From Pseudofabraea citricarpa (Eukaryota; Ascomycota; Leotiomycetes; Helotiales; Dermateaceae): a stretch of DNA of 64,000 nt. The DNA lies in contig JAPWGK010000002.1 of the NCBI GenBank assembly GCA_029641185.1, positions 2,604,001-2,668,000 of the forward strand. Direction: 5' to 3'. Made by a program: the position numbers and the translations under genes. How positions within the stretch are numbered: the stretch's first letter is position 1; each line of letters starts with the position of its first letter. Shown here piece after piece: positions 21,642 to 32,717 of the stretch. The notes beneath the pieces were generated by a model. That model was not told where the DNA came from and made no database searches. It worked only from the letters and a program-made list of their open reading frames with translations.

Positions 21642-23147
21642 TCAATCAAAAATTAGCTCGGACAATCGCTCCTTTGCCTCTTTTGGGTCCCAGTCAACCA
21701 GTATTCGCTCCTTTGACTCCTCCATCTTTCTCTTCACAAACGGCTCCATGGCTTCTCGTTCTTCCTCGCTTAGCAAATCCACTCTTGTCTTCCATAATTC
21801 ATGCTTTAAGACGTCACTTGTCCTATTACCAAAGAATTTCTCATCCAAGTACTTCCAAAAGATGGTATCAAAAGCCCAGCTCTTTCTTGCAGCATAGTTA
21901 AGCCAAAATCGTCCAGTTTCCCAACTCTCTTGCATATATGTCGATAACATAAAGGGCAAAGAATGAGACCCTGTGGTATCCTCGGCCACCTTCATTGCAG
22001 ACAACCAAGTCTTTAGACGTTTATCGTAGATTTCGCTCCAAGTATCAATGTTAGGGGACCACATCTCAGGGACATCGAGTAGCAACCACCACGGGGGATC
22101 AAGCATAAATTGCGTCGGCCCAAAGTATGCGAACTCCCAATCGATAGTTGCAGCTATCTCGTTGGAATCATTCACTAAGACATTGCCCGGCCGAAAGTCG
22201 TCGCACCAAAGACGAAAAGATCCTGAATTCTCCGGGGCTGGGCATAGGCCTGATGGCTGGATTTTTGACTGGGCAGACCAGTCATCCTCAGCAAACCCGA
22301 AAGTCGAAAGTCGGCCTTGTTTCGCCAATCTACGGAAGAGTTGGCGGGCAACATACTTGTTTCGGCAGTCATCCTCTGTAGTAACAAGATCGTTGTGTTG
22401 AAAGATAAGCTGTGCGATATGCATCTCCGCTAAGGCACTATACCATTCATCGGCAGTTCCATAAGTCTTGCCCTCGGCAGGAAAGACTGCGCTCGGAATA
22501 TTCGCGAGCTGGAGCATGTTGTTCATATTTTGAGTAACAGGTCGTCCGGCTACAGAGAAGGATTCTCCACCGCCTTCGGCCAAAGTTCCAATTCGAGGAA
22601 AGCTGAGTCGTGAGAGCTGCAGGAAGTAGCACGCTATCTTGATATAAAATTCCTTGAGCAGAGTCTCTGAAATATCAGGGTTTAGAGTGTGAGTCGTATG
22701 GATATCATCGGTAGGAGCTTTCAGCACGTGTGACAGGGTGCATCGATGTTCGACACGATCTAGAATCATGAATGGCCCAAGTTCAGCATCCTGACCATAG
22801 TAAAGTAGTCGGGGAACTGGGATATGAGTATTTTGCTCAATGTACTTTGCCGTTATAGCCTCTTGAAGGGTTTTCTCAGAAAGGAAGAAGGACAAATTAG
22901 GACACGGTATCCGAATCATAACATCAGGCGAGACACCTTCAATGCTTATCCTGTACAGAGCATTATATCCGCCAATGATCATAGGGGGTATCAAGGTTGC
23001 ACTTTTCCCAAATTTCTGCTCAGCAAGCGTTTCTACAAGGTGCCGGGTATTCTTCAGACGAAGCTGTAAGTGCGAATTTTCCCAGGCCTCGTCATTCAAG
23101 TCCCATGCAACATTGTCAAAATCTGCTCGAGCGTCGTCGTCTTCCAT
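21642..23147 (-). CDS. Aminoglycoside-phosphotransferase (APH) family kinase-like protein
   Basis: Intronless, 501 residues. The N-lobe has NALYRISIEG followed by DVMIRIPCP (the Lys position is replaced by Arg). The catalytic segment is LWCDDFRPGNVLV (314-325), which holds the Brenner-type Asp and Asn, and the metal-binding IDWEFAYFGP follows at 335-344. The C-terminal about 100 residues are charged and helical. In filamentous fungi this APH group is large and of unknown substrate; despite the name it is not evidence of antibiotic resistance. It overlaps no neighbour, and its 5' flank is a 1-kb spacer. Confidence 0.9.
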   Translation of the reverse strand: MEDDDARADFDNVAWDLNDEAWENSHLQLRLKNTRHLVETLAEQKFGKSATLIPPMIIGGYNALYRISIEGVSPDVMIRIPCPNLSFFLSEKTLQEAITAKYIEQNTHIPVPRLLYYGQDAELGPFMILDRVEHRCTLSHVLKAPTDDIHTTHTLNPDISETLLKEFYIKIACYFLQLSRLSFPRIGTLAEGGGESFSVAGRPVTQNMNNMLQLANIPSAVFPAEGKTYGTADEWYSALAEMHIAQLIFQHNDLVTTEDDCRNKYVARQLFRRLAKQGRLSTFGFAEDDWSAQSKIQPSGLCPAPENSGSFRLWCDDFRPGNVLVNDSNEIAATIDWEFAYFGPTQFMLDPPWWLLLDVPEMWSPNIDTWSEIYDKRLKTWLSAMKVAEDTTGSHSLPFMLSTYMQESWETGRFWLNYAARKSWAFDTIFWKYLDEKFFGNRTSDVLKHELWKTRVDLLSEEEREAMEPFVKRKMEESKERILVDWDPKEAKERLSELIFD

Positions 23148-24208
23148 TCTGAGTTCTGCCGTCTTGGATAGATGAGTAAAGGCGGATGACTGGGTTGAGT
23201 AACTAGACTCGAAGATATTTATGATAGATGTCGAAAGATATGGAAGAATTATAAGCAGAACCAGAGTATTTAAGGAATAGACATGTCACCACGGCGAGTT
23301 TCGCGAAGCGCCTGGATGTTGCCGTGTGACTGCACGTGATTATCCCACAGCTCTAGGTCTGGACATGCCGGCCCGGTTGGGGTCCGAGACAACCTCATCA
23401 GGACTGCAAACACATATTCCCGCGCGCCAAACACATGTTGGATAAATACAACTTGTCTAAGCGCTATCAAAGCTTTCGTGGATCTGGCTGTTGGAGCAAT
23501 AATTTATTTTTATGTTGGCAACTTTGGAGACTAATTCTTCGTTGTCACTTCGCCTGCCTGTGACTTCAGTCTCCGGTAATTTCTCGGGAGAGAAATCACA
23601 GCGGTAAGTCAGTTATGAATAGAGAGGCTCCAAAAAAGGAGCCCCAACAAAAGATACAACAGTGCCATTTAGTCCCGGTCAAGAGAGAGGGCGTGGCGCA
23701 GCAGTCTAGAATTTTACTTCGTGGTTTGATGTTTTAGGCATACTGGATATCCTGTCTTTGTAGACTGGCAATGTCCGCCTGTCAACCTTGCCATGCCTAG
23801 ATAGGCCGAGGCCCTGCTTTGCTTTGTTTGGTCTCAAAAGATACAGTGGAATAACGAGCTTGTTTGATGGGCGTTTAGACTTCAAGAGTCACCGAGCGTC
23901 TAATTATATGCTCTGCACTGAAGAGATAGGAAAAGTATAAAGATTGACGATAGCACACACACTTTCAGACGTGTTACAACCATCAGATCGCACTATTTCT
24001 CACAACAAGATAATTTCAAAGCTATTTGAAATCTCAATATATCTCAGATACCCATCATCCCCTTCAGTCCCACTCCCCATCTCTCTACATTCTACAGGAA
24101 CTGCCCAGTTTCGTTGCATAATTACATTTGCTATCTAAAAGGTACCTCACCTGATATCAATTCTCGAAAAGTCTGCTAATTTCTTCTTGGGGTTTCTGCT
24201 AGTTCATC
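23148..24208. other. Intergenic region, 1.1 kb
   Basis: Divergent promoters of the APH gene and the small ORF at 24209. No gene recognised. The pyrimidine-rich stretch 23990-24200 looks like a leader of the downstream transcript. Confidence 0.45.
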
Positions 24209-24418
24209 ATGGCCAGCGGAGACAGAACCAGTGCGAACAGCCTTGAAAAGGAACTCACGGCAGAAGATCAGGTGGTAGCCGCAGGGTTACAAAGCCAGGA
24301 GCGACGTCGCCAGAACGCACAAAACAAGAAGAAAAGGGAAGAAGATGACAAGAAGGTCGCTGCGGTACAGTCAAGCCTCAATGCCGCAACTGCTAGCCAG
24401 GAGAGACGGAAAAAGTAG
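24209..24418 (+). CDS. Small charged protein (69 aa), hypothetical
   Basis: Single exon from ATG (context TCATCATGG) to TAG. The product is highly hydrophilic, rich in Glu, Lys, Arg and Gln, with the near-repeat QSQERRRQNA / ASQERRKK and a central KKKREEDDKK; it is predicted helical or coiled-coil. A pyrimidine-rich leader precedes it. No family recognised, and a spurious ORF remains possible. Confidence 0.5.
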   Translation: MASGDRTSANSLEKELTAEDQVVAAGLQSQERRRQNAQNKKKREEDDKKVAAVQSSLNAATASQERRKK

Positions 24419-25057
24419 TCGGGCTATAGAGGTGTCAAATTTCCGAGATCATCACTTATTTTGTTGAACGAAACTTTTGTATTGGGATCATCGAAGATGA
24501 ATGTTGATTGATTCAGAGCTTTATATTGGCTTGTTTCAAGTGTATGCTTAAAAGGCTGGTCCTTTACCTCTATGGGTGTTGTTGTTATTTGTTTCTTTGG
24601 AGTAGCACATTCATTTAAATACAGACTGTCTATCTTTGACATGGGGCTTTCTTGAATCTTTCAAATACTACAAGAGTCCGGCTCATAATTTGTCAGCCAA
24701 GCTTTACAAGAACTCAGATTGATAGGGGTATCAAAAAAGCAATAGTCAAAGTCAATAGAAAAAGACAATCAGAAAACGATGAAAGACTTGTACTGTCGAG
24801 ATGCAGGTGGGGCCGTAGGTATTAATTACCACCCAAAGGTTCAACTTGGAGATAGCTTCCGGGTCATTATTATTGGTACTTTTGACTGATCATATATTGC
24901 GTGCTTAATTTCTGGCGAATAAACGCTAAAGCAAATATACTTTCATTGGCCCGAGCAAGATCGCTGGGAGTGTTTATAAAGCAGCACCTTGTGAGCGGTA
25001 TTATATGATTGATGGGTATCAACTGTCTTCATTTTTCGCTTCCAAAAGTGCATATCA
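24419..25057. other. Spacer between convergent genes
   Basis: 639 bp between the small ORF and the minus-strand regulator; no gene recognised. Confidence 0.5.
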
Positions 25058-26837
25058 TTACCAAGTCAAAACATCCTCAATAAATACCAAGTCTTCATCC
25101 CGTGGACCTTTCCTCTGAGTACAAAAGACCTTCGCTCTCCGATGGTATAAATCCAAATCAGCTGCAGTTAGAAACACACGCTTATTTTCAGGTATTGGTC
25201 CGTCCTTATTAACAAGACCAGCCTCCTCTATATTCCTCAGCCAGATGCTAATGTTTCCTACAATAATGCTGTCCCAGATCCCCTCCCTGTAGGGATTCGA
25301 CATTAACATGTCAATGGCTCGCCCCCGGATAGACCTTTCACGACATCTGCTAGCTACTAGAAACAGAGGAGGCAAAATGCCAAGATCGAAATGGTAAATT
25401 GAGCTATTCCGTGAGGTTGTGATCATCTGTTGGTAGATGGAAGAAATAATCGTGGTTATGCTTCGGAATTCTGGCAGGAATGTATCGAATGAGGTCTCAG
25501 AGGTAAAAGACATGCCAGCTAAAGCTATAATGTTCATCTTCGCGTGTATTTTAAGTAGATTCGCAACCAGAGTCATCGATGGATCAGCAATAGGAGTAGA
25601 GCTGCAGAGATCGGAAGCGGCTGTTGACCATCTGTATATGTCTGCGATATATTTCTGACATTCGATTTGAATTTCAGGACCTGGATCCTTAATCTTGCTG
25701 AAAGGCACTGAGCCAGCCGAAAAGTCTGCAATTTCGTCCCATCCAGAGGGCACCTTTTCTTTGCCCAATTCAGCCGCCTTCCCGATTGCTTGTGCCTTAC
25801 TTTTGAAATGAAAATTGCGTCTCATCATTATTCGCCAGAACATTCGAGCCTCCTGAATATTTTGGAACCGTGAAGGCATTAGTGCCAAAGCCTGAGCACT
25901 CTCGTCGATAATACGTTGGTGTAGTCGAAGAGGCCGAAAGTCAAGAAAGAACAAAGCCTGAATGTCTAGACTCGCAAATGCATCAACTAGGTCATCCTCG
26001 AGGGGGATTGGTGACTTTATAGATGGTTTTGATGGATCTGCATAGGTCCCGAAATGGTCATGGAAGAGACCGAGACCTCCTATAGCAAGATTACAAGCGG
26101 GTCCTTGATGACCCTCTAAAGTCTCAAAACAGAACGCAAGTAAACAACCTAGTAGGATAAATCGCAGGTCATTCACGCCATTCTTGATCGCTTCTTGCAT
26201 GCCCCTCAATGCCTTGTCGTATTGTCTGAGAGAATAGCGATATTGTTGGGCTAGTTGATGCTGCTCCGTAGAATAGGTTGAAGAACTCGGCAACCGTAAT
26301 CTCCAGTCACTATTCGATATTTTAGAGATTGCTCCAATGGCAATAATCGCATGTCGAATGAAGGGCTGCGCTTCGCCAGCTTGCGGAATCAACCGATTCC
26401 ATAGAGAAGTCTCGGAGGGGCCAGCGATCTGAGCGGCTGTTTCTTCACAGTACATCTGAAAATATTGAAGCTCCAGTCCGTCTTCAAATCGAGGGTATCT
26501 GTTTACAGAATTGTGTCCCAGGAATGAAACTCGAGCTGGTCGCTTTGGCAGGATAGGCACAACGGTACCATACCGTGCCTCAGGAGGTTTAGATTCCTTC
26601 GAGATGACCGCGTAACCATCGCACTCTGTACCAAAGTTTAAACATCTTTGGCACGCTGGCTTGGTTTCATCGCACTTGACTTTTCGAATTCTATGATCGA
26701 GCATGAGCACATTTGCATCGTCTTAGGTCAGATTTGACAGTGTTGTACGTAGGTACGTACCTGCAGGTGATACATCCTGTTCTCGCTTTGTTATGCGGGG
26801 CCCTCTTCCTTCTAGAAACAACGTGCCGCTGTGCCAT
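25058..26837 (-). CDS. Zn2Cys6 fungal transcription factor
   Basis: Model complement(25058-26690, 26761-26837), 569 residues. The intron 26691-26760 splits the zinc cluster. After joining it reads GCITCRIRKVKCDETKPACQ then RCLNFGTEC (C-x2-C-x6-C-x5-C-x2-C-x6-C), preceded by a basic Arg/Lys stretch (SRRKRAPHNKART). The rest is the usual helical regulatory half of the group, with HAIIAIGAIS and LLGCLLAFCFETLEGH. The start ATG is 26837; further upstream only GTG is in frame. It is divergent from the MmgE/PrpD (CAD-like) gene across 2.7 kb, so regulation of that gene is possible but unproven. Confidence 0.9.
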
Positions 26838-27057
26838 TGTGCAATGACTTGGTGCAACCCTAGACCTAGTCACAGAGTCAAGTAATAGCTAATGAGAGTG
26901 TGTTGACGGAGAAGGGGGCGAATAAACAGATCCAAGATCCGACGACCCCACTTCTTACCCGCTTAAAATCTTACTCCCCCTCGACGCGAAAGTCACGTGT
27001 GCCGAGGTTTGTATACCCAAATAAGCCAAGTGAGCCTAACAAACAAGGGGGGCGTAC

Positions 27058-27103
27058 TCCTCTATGGTCGAGTGGTATCAGGTCAAGCCCTTGTCAAGAG
27101 GAG
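27058..27103 (+). other. Possible truncated tRNA relic
   Basis: The sequence begins TCCTCTATGGTCGAGTGG, a typical tRNA 5' half with an A-box-like segment. It then has a GGTCAAGCCC B-box-like element one base short, and ends AAGAGGAG, which can pair with the 5' TCCTCT to rebuild an acceptor stem. It is only 46 nt and no anticodon arm is present, so it cannot be a working tRNA. Confidence 0.35.
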
Positions 27104-27160
27104 GGAATAACAAAGGCTACTAACATATAATACAATGTGCGTAAGACGATATTTGCACTC

Positions 27161-27203
27161 ACCAACCAACCAACCAACCAACCACCAACCATCGCCAACC
27201 AAC
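27161..27203. repeat. (CCAA)n-type microsatellite
   Basis: Tandem ACCA-frame tetranucleotide units with small interruptions toward the 3' side, intergenic. Confidence 0.85.
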
Positions 27204-27280
27204 TAAAATATTCTGATTAATCGACTAATTAATCAGCGCCAAACCCTTACAGTAGTAACGTCAGCCTCACTCTTCAAAAA

Positions 27281-27326
27281 CCTCTCTCGCAGAGGCTTTC
27301 TAAGGGACCCCCCAGCTCGGGGGTCC
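27281..27326. other. Double hairpin (CCTCT/AGAGG and GGACCCCC/GGGGGTCC)
   Basis: Two adjacent stems: 27281-27285 with 27291-27295, then a perfect 8-bp GC-rich stem 27305-27312 with 27319-27326 and a 6-nt loop. A-run and T-run flanks (AAAAAC ... GTTTTT) lie just outside. It could be a small structured RNA or a mobile-element end. Confidence 0.4.
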
Positions 27327-29526
27327 TGGAGTTTTTGCTCAAGCGAATTTCGTCTACGAATTCACTATTATGTTGGTGGATGTTCGATTTAATTCTGGTG
27401 AACCCGAAGCTGTATCTTGTTCCATAACCTCTTAATTAAGACGCCTTGACAGTAAAGTTATATGATGTGTAAAATTATATCTGGGGTTTTGTAAAATAGC
27501 TTTGTCGGCAAAAGTCGAAAGCTTTGTACACAGAAATCTGGGTAATATTGTTAGAGGTCCTGCAGCAAAACCTGCAGATTCAGGCTGTCTGGCTATAGAC
27601 CTGTGTAATCTTTAAGTTGGGAAAGTTATTCTAGAAGCATCAGTACAGCAGAGACTCTCCAGACTTCAATCAGTCGACTATCTTTCTGCCTGGAAATGTC
27701 ACTGAATATGGCTAAGCATACCCTCTGGAACTTTAAATTAAGACGTAATCATCTCGTAACGAAATCATCATGAATTGTAGATAATTTGGCTACTTAAAAG
27801 CACAGAACCTAATAAATTTTCATCTCCGCATAGGGCAAAAGTTTTAGCTGGAAACGAGGCATGTTGAATAAGATTCCAATCTCCCTCGCTTAGCGTCGTC
27901 CTCGTTCTCACCATCTCCTACTCCTGTTATTTATCACCTACCGTAAGGCTCTATTCTACAAGAGCCTGAACTGCTGCTTAACTGAAACCTGTTGATATTG
28001 TTCCGTTCTCTGCAGATATTCAAGATTAACGTCGTTCTTGTTCGGCTCGGCGTCAAATCTGCTCGCCTCCAGTTCGAACGCCCGCATAGTCTGAATCTTT
28101 CATGTCGCCCCCGTCCGCTTCGCAATCCCAAGGAATGTCTAGACCACAATCGCCATTATTTCTCGAGGCAGCAATACTTTGATCCAAAATAGCTAGGAGC
28201 CAGGTCACACTAGCTAGTTGAGGCTCTTCGATTCACACAAAGACGTGGGTAGAAGATGCGGCTGGAGAGCCTCTAATCTGCTGGCTCAGTGCGACTGCAT
28301 CATGATCCCTTGCTATTGTCTCTTTGTGAATTATTTTACCTCGGTATCTCTCTCGAAGCTCCAAAGGTTAATTCTCAAGCACCATCACAGGTATCCACGT
28401 TTATTAACTTGACCATTCGACTTCCATGCTTCCATTATTCCAACAACTCTACAACTTCGAACTACTATCTAACATGACTTTTCTTACTGTTGACTGCATA
28501 AACTAACTACTCTACAACAATTGACCTTCTTGGACATAACACTGACCTTTAAAGGGATGATCTCTCTAGACCCAGGTCAGCCAGGGACTCAGCCAGACTA
28601 AACTCGGCATTTTCGTTGCTGCTGTTATTTTATACTAGCACCCCCACTATTCGACCAGACTTGAGGGGCTGGTAAGCATTTAAGCATCAATTCGACATGC
28701 GTGCGAAGATGTACCAGAGACAGCTAAAACGTAAAAGACGGCTTACGGCACAAATTTAGAGATGATTAGCTGACTCTCTAGAATATTTGAAACGCAGCCT
28801 CTATTGCGCCATGATTTGCTGTTGTCGCTGGGGAGTTATCTTAACATACCAATATCTATTGATGTCCGACCTCAGCGACTCAAAAATGTGCATTGGTCTA
28901 TATAGGCTGAGCACTGCACTATCTGTTATGCCGAGTTGAAGCAGAGATTCGCACGGTCGCGGGAACAAATTTCAAATGGCACGTTCTGACTTAACTAAAA
29001 TATTTTCAGCATCCGACTCCAACTTGTGTTGTGGTTATATGTGCAAACGATCCGTCTAGCCCCTCGCGCATATACTAGTAGAGTTTACAGGTAGAAATTT
29101 AAACAACTCAAGAACTGATAAGATAGTCGATAAAGAAAGTCAAATTTACGTGGAAATTCAAATCGCAGTCCATAATGTTCCCTTCGATTTCTAACTCAAG
29201 GTGGCCGACCAACCGGACCGACAGTCTTGTTTAAATCCAGAAACGGAGATAACGCCATGTGTTAACAGCGTTCACCGGGTTGGATATAACACCATCCTTC
29301 TGTTGGGGTTGGTTCACCCGCCCACCGATATTATGTATGCTTTTTTGACATCATCGAAGCCCCATACGTCTTAGCTAAATCAAGAAGAATCTAGTACAAA
29401 AGGCTAATTTGGCACCGATCATCAACCATGTTGCTCTTTCACTTCCTTGTCTCGACGTGAACAGAATCAATCGAAAAGAAGATAAAATCATATTCAGCCA
29501 AAAATCTGCGAAGCAAATGGTGCATC

Positions 29527-31007
29527 ATGTCCTCTGAATTCGTTACTGATCTAAAGGGCCAAACTGGTCAGCTTTGTAATTGGATCCACGAAACAACCCT
29601 CATTAACATTCCCCTCGAGCTTCAAACTCGCGCAAAGTATCTCATACTCGATGGGCTCGCCTGTGCTCTTGTCGGCGCACATTTACCATGGTCGGAGAAG
29701 GCAGCAGAAGCACTGTTTGAAATGGAAGCTACCGGCAGCTCAAGTGTGATTGGATATGATAAGGTCGGCACAAGAAAGCTAAAGATGCAACACTTACTAA
29801 TTGTTTATAGAAAATCAGTCCCTTATCGGCAGCTCTTCTTAATAGTTCTTTCATTCAAGGATTCGAACTAGATGATTGGCATAGCGAGGCTCCTTTACAT
29901 TCTAATTCTATCTTATTGCCAGCACTCTTCGCTGCTAGAGACAATCTTGGCGCTGTCGACATCAAAGTAGATGGCCCTTCATTCGTTCTTGCTTATCTTG
30001 TGGGGTTGGAAGTAGGCCCAAGAGTTGGGCAAGCTCTTCATGGCAAAGAAATGCTCTCTAGAGGATGGCACAGTGGTGCTGTATTTGGACCTGCTGCATC
30101 TGCTGCCTCTGTGAGCAAGTTGATGAAATTATCTGCTGGTCAGATCGAAGATGCTATCGGCATGGCATGTACACAAGCTTGCGGCTTGATGTCTGCACAA
30201 TTTGAGAGTGATATTAAACGCATGCAACACGGCTTTGCAGCTCGGAATGGCCTACTTTCAGCTTCCCTAGCTCGAAAGGGGTATATTGGTATTAAGAAGG
30301 TCTTCGAGCGCGAATACGGCGGCTTTTTAGAGATATTTGGCCAAGGGTCCAAGGAAGATCCCCCATATCTCGTGGATGAGATTACAAAAGATTTAGGTAT
30401 CGAATGGAAGACAAACGGTGTTCGAGTCAAACCATACGCGGCCATGGCAGGTACTCATTCGACGATTGATTGCATTAGAAAACTTCAAGCTGAAGACCCC
30501 ACAAGAATGAAGGACTATGAGAGTATTGAGAGTATCAGAGTTGACCTTGCCGATGCCGCTTACCATCATGGAGGATGGGAAGCAAAGCGTCCGCTAAGAG
30601 CTATCGGTGCCCAGATGAGCAATACTTATGTCTGCGCAACACAGATTGTTGACGGCGAAGTCCTTCCTGCACAGTTTAGTAGTCAAAGCCTCGAAAGAGA
30701 TAGCATATGGAAATTGGTGAACAAAAGCACTTGTCACAATACAATGGATGAATTCTCTCGCCAAAAGGTTACAGTTACCTTCACAGATGGGACAACATTG
30801 AGTGCCGAAGTGGAGGCTGCCACGGGGGTGCAGCCTCCACTATCTAATGAAGATATCGTCAAAAAATGGCGGAGCCTCACCAACAGAATCATTGATGCTG
30901 CGAGGAGGGATAAAATCGAAAATCTTTGTTTGGACTTAGATAAATTGGAGGATGTTTCGGAGTTGAGTCAGCTGATGGCTGGCATTACGAAAAATCCCAT
31001 CGCATAA
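29527..31007 (+). CDS. MmgE/PrpD family, cis-aconitate decarboxylase-like
   Basis: Exons 29527-29763 and 29811-31007, 477 residues. The intron ends TTTATAG with a TTACTAAT branch site; its donor is GTCGGC, unusual at +3, but the join gives VIGYDKKISPLSAALLN, which fits the family perfectly. Other family blocks are QGFELDDWHSEAPLHSNSI, GWHSGAVFGP, the MQHGFAARNGLLSA segment and VKPYAAMAGTHSTIDCI. The family covers 2-methylcitrate dehydratase and cis-aconitate decarboxylase (itaconate formation). The GFELDD..HSEAPLHS block is what I associate with the CAD branch, so decarboxylase is the better guess; the substrate is not proven. No mitochondrial or itaconate transporter gene is adjacent. A divergent Zn2Cys6 gene lies 2.7 kb upstream. 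Confidence 0.85.
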
Positions 31008-31467
31008 ATTTTGCGATGAGACTAATATACTGGCCCACAATCATATCACAGGGAATCAATTGCTCTGCTATTCTGATTATCCTACATTAATGTATCATTT
31101 TGCAGACCGTTGCTCTATTGTGGGATCGTTCTTAATGAATATTAAACATCACGCAGTAAAAAGGAATTGCTCAGGGACAAGCATGCCGAGAATGTTGACA
31201 GGGTACACAACAAATTGGACACGAAAGGCTTTATATCAAGAATTTATGAGACGAATTACAGCAAGACTTAACAGGATCTCAATTTCAGAGAAATATTTTT
31301 ATGACTACAACCTTCCTCCTCACGATTTTCCAACACCAGACAGCAATAACAAAAGTCAAGCGACATTTAAGCGACATATTTAGAGGAACGTCCACCCCAC
31401 CAATTATTTTGGTTCCGAGCTATCACGCCTCCTTAATATCATCTCTTATTCCCTTCTCCTTTTCAAA
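31008..31467. other. Spacer between convergent genes
   Basis: 460 bp of 3' flanks, no gene recognised. Confidence 0.5.
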
Positions 31468-32070
31468 TTATGCTCCTTGGTGTTCAGAATTGACTTCGCG
31501 ACCATCATAGGCAGATGGTCTCGAATTCGGTGGAAGCAAGTTCGGATCGTATTGAGGGCCGCCCAAGAGAAAATCAAATATATCGTCCTCTGCGAGACCA
31601 GGATATGGGTTTGCGGCGTATCTCCCATCAGGTAAACGAAGCATAGCCGGTAACCTGAGCCTTTCCTGCGGTCCCTCGTCGTTCTCATCGTCCTCCCCAT
31701 TGTCCTCCTCGGTGTCCACTTCATAATCCTCATCGCCATAATCGTCGTCCTCATCCTCATCCTCCTCCTCATCATCATCCTCCTCCTCCTCCTCCTCCTG
31801 TATCTTTACTTTCGTTTCTTTTCCTCTGCCTTTTGCCTTGACTTTTGGTCGCGCTTTTAGTTGGGCTTTTGATTTGGGCTTGGATTTGGGTTTTGCTTTC
31901 GGTTTCGGTTTCCATTGACTTCTTCTTTTGGATTTCAGATCCTCTTCTGCCGCTGATTCGGGTTCCGGCTCTTCTGGTGCAGGTTTTTTGGGGACCCTGG
32001 GTCGAAGAACCCGTCTATTCTCATCATTTGGTTCTACAGTGGTTGCCTTTCTTTTCGTGGCGGGTGCCAT
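31468..32070 (-). CDS. Low-complexity nuclear-type protein with basic KPK repeat and acidic tract
   Basis: Single exon, 200 residues. The N-terminus is basic (MAPATKRKATT). Residues about 48-85 are a Lys-Pro/Lys-Ala repeat (KPKPKAKPKSKPKSKAQLKA). About 90-135 is almost pure Glu/Asp. The C-terminal third (LRLPAMLRLPDGRYAANPYPGLAEDDIFDFLLGGPQ, given here only as a location around 137-180) is the only complex segment and is probably the conserved part. The charge pattern suggests a nuclear, chromatin- or nucleolus-associated protein. Family not recognised. Confidence 0.7.
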   Translation of the reverse strand: MAPATKRKATTVEPNDENRRVLRPRVPKKPAPEEPEPESAAEEDLKSKRRSQWKPKPKAKPKSKPKSKAQLKARPKVKAKGRGKETKVKIQEEEEEEDDDEEEDEDEDDDYGDEDYEVDTEEDNGEDDENDEGPQERLRLPAMLRLPDGRYAANPYPGLAEDDIFDFLLGGPQYDPNLLPPNSRPSAYDGREVNSEHQGA

Positions 32071-32717
32071 GGTGGTGAATGTTTGGAGGGGTGGAGAGAA
32101 TGAATTGGCAGGGGATAATATCTCGCCTACTGAAGAAATATAGCTACCTAGGTAGCTTTAAGTACTATGGAAGTGAGAATGCTGAAGAAAAAAGCAGAAA
32201 GCAGAAGAACAAAGATAGAGGTCAATTTTGCGTCCGTACATTCCTAGGATGTAGCTCTTCGAGGACAAAGAATTGGCATAGAGAAAGCAGCGGATTACTC
32301 TTACTCGCTTGCGCATATGCATTCACTGTAAACCGGATAGTTTGACTGTAACCAGCGTTCATGTGTCTCAACATAGCGACCTGGATATAATCCGCAGCCA
32401 CATTCCTGGATTTTCATGTATAAACAATGCAAACCATCTCAAGCACAATCAGCTCTCGAAGGGACAAAACAGAGAATGTCAGAGATGTAATAGCGAATGA
32501 AACTTGCACCTCTCATTCCATGAAAATAGCATCGTAATACATAGTAGAATGGCTACAAACTATCTCACACGGTTAAGAAATCTCGTCACAACTACCATGC
32601 CTTGAGAGGTTTATCAAACTTAGCCCCACGTGCATAGACACTCCTATATCAACCAGAAGAAGAACCTATTCAGAACCTAGCTAAGGGATAATCTTCAACC
32701 GAGAATTTTTCCGTATT
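32071..32717. other. Spacer between same-strand genes
   Basis: 647 bp; promoter of the low-complexity gene and 3' end of the AT-hook gene. It contains the 14-bp palindrome GCTACCTAGGTAGC at 32143-32156. Confidence 0.5.
32143..32156. repeat. Palindrome GCTACCTAGGTAGC
   Basis: Perfect 14-bp inverted repeat. Its TACCTAGGTA core recurs at 13666 and 45409, with near copies at 19909 and 37802, all intergenic. Confidence 0.6.

Larger units (their letters stand above)
26838..29526. other. Large gene-free region, 2.7 kb
   Basis: Divergent promoter interval between the Zn2Cys6 and CAD-like genes. It holds a (CCAA)n microsatellite, a strong hairpin and a possible tRNA relic, listed separately. ORFs of 60-66 codons between 27934 and 28477 show no domain. 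No pol II gene supported. Confidence 0.5.

Noticed and set aside
23690..23760. tRNA-like start GGGCGTGGCGCAGCAG
   Set aside because: No pairing acceptor 3' strand and the B-box-like GGTTTGATGTT is too divergent.
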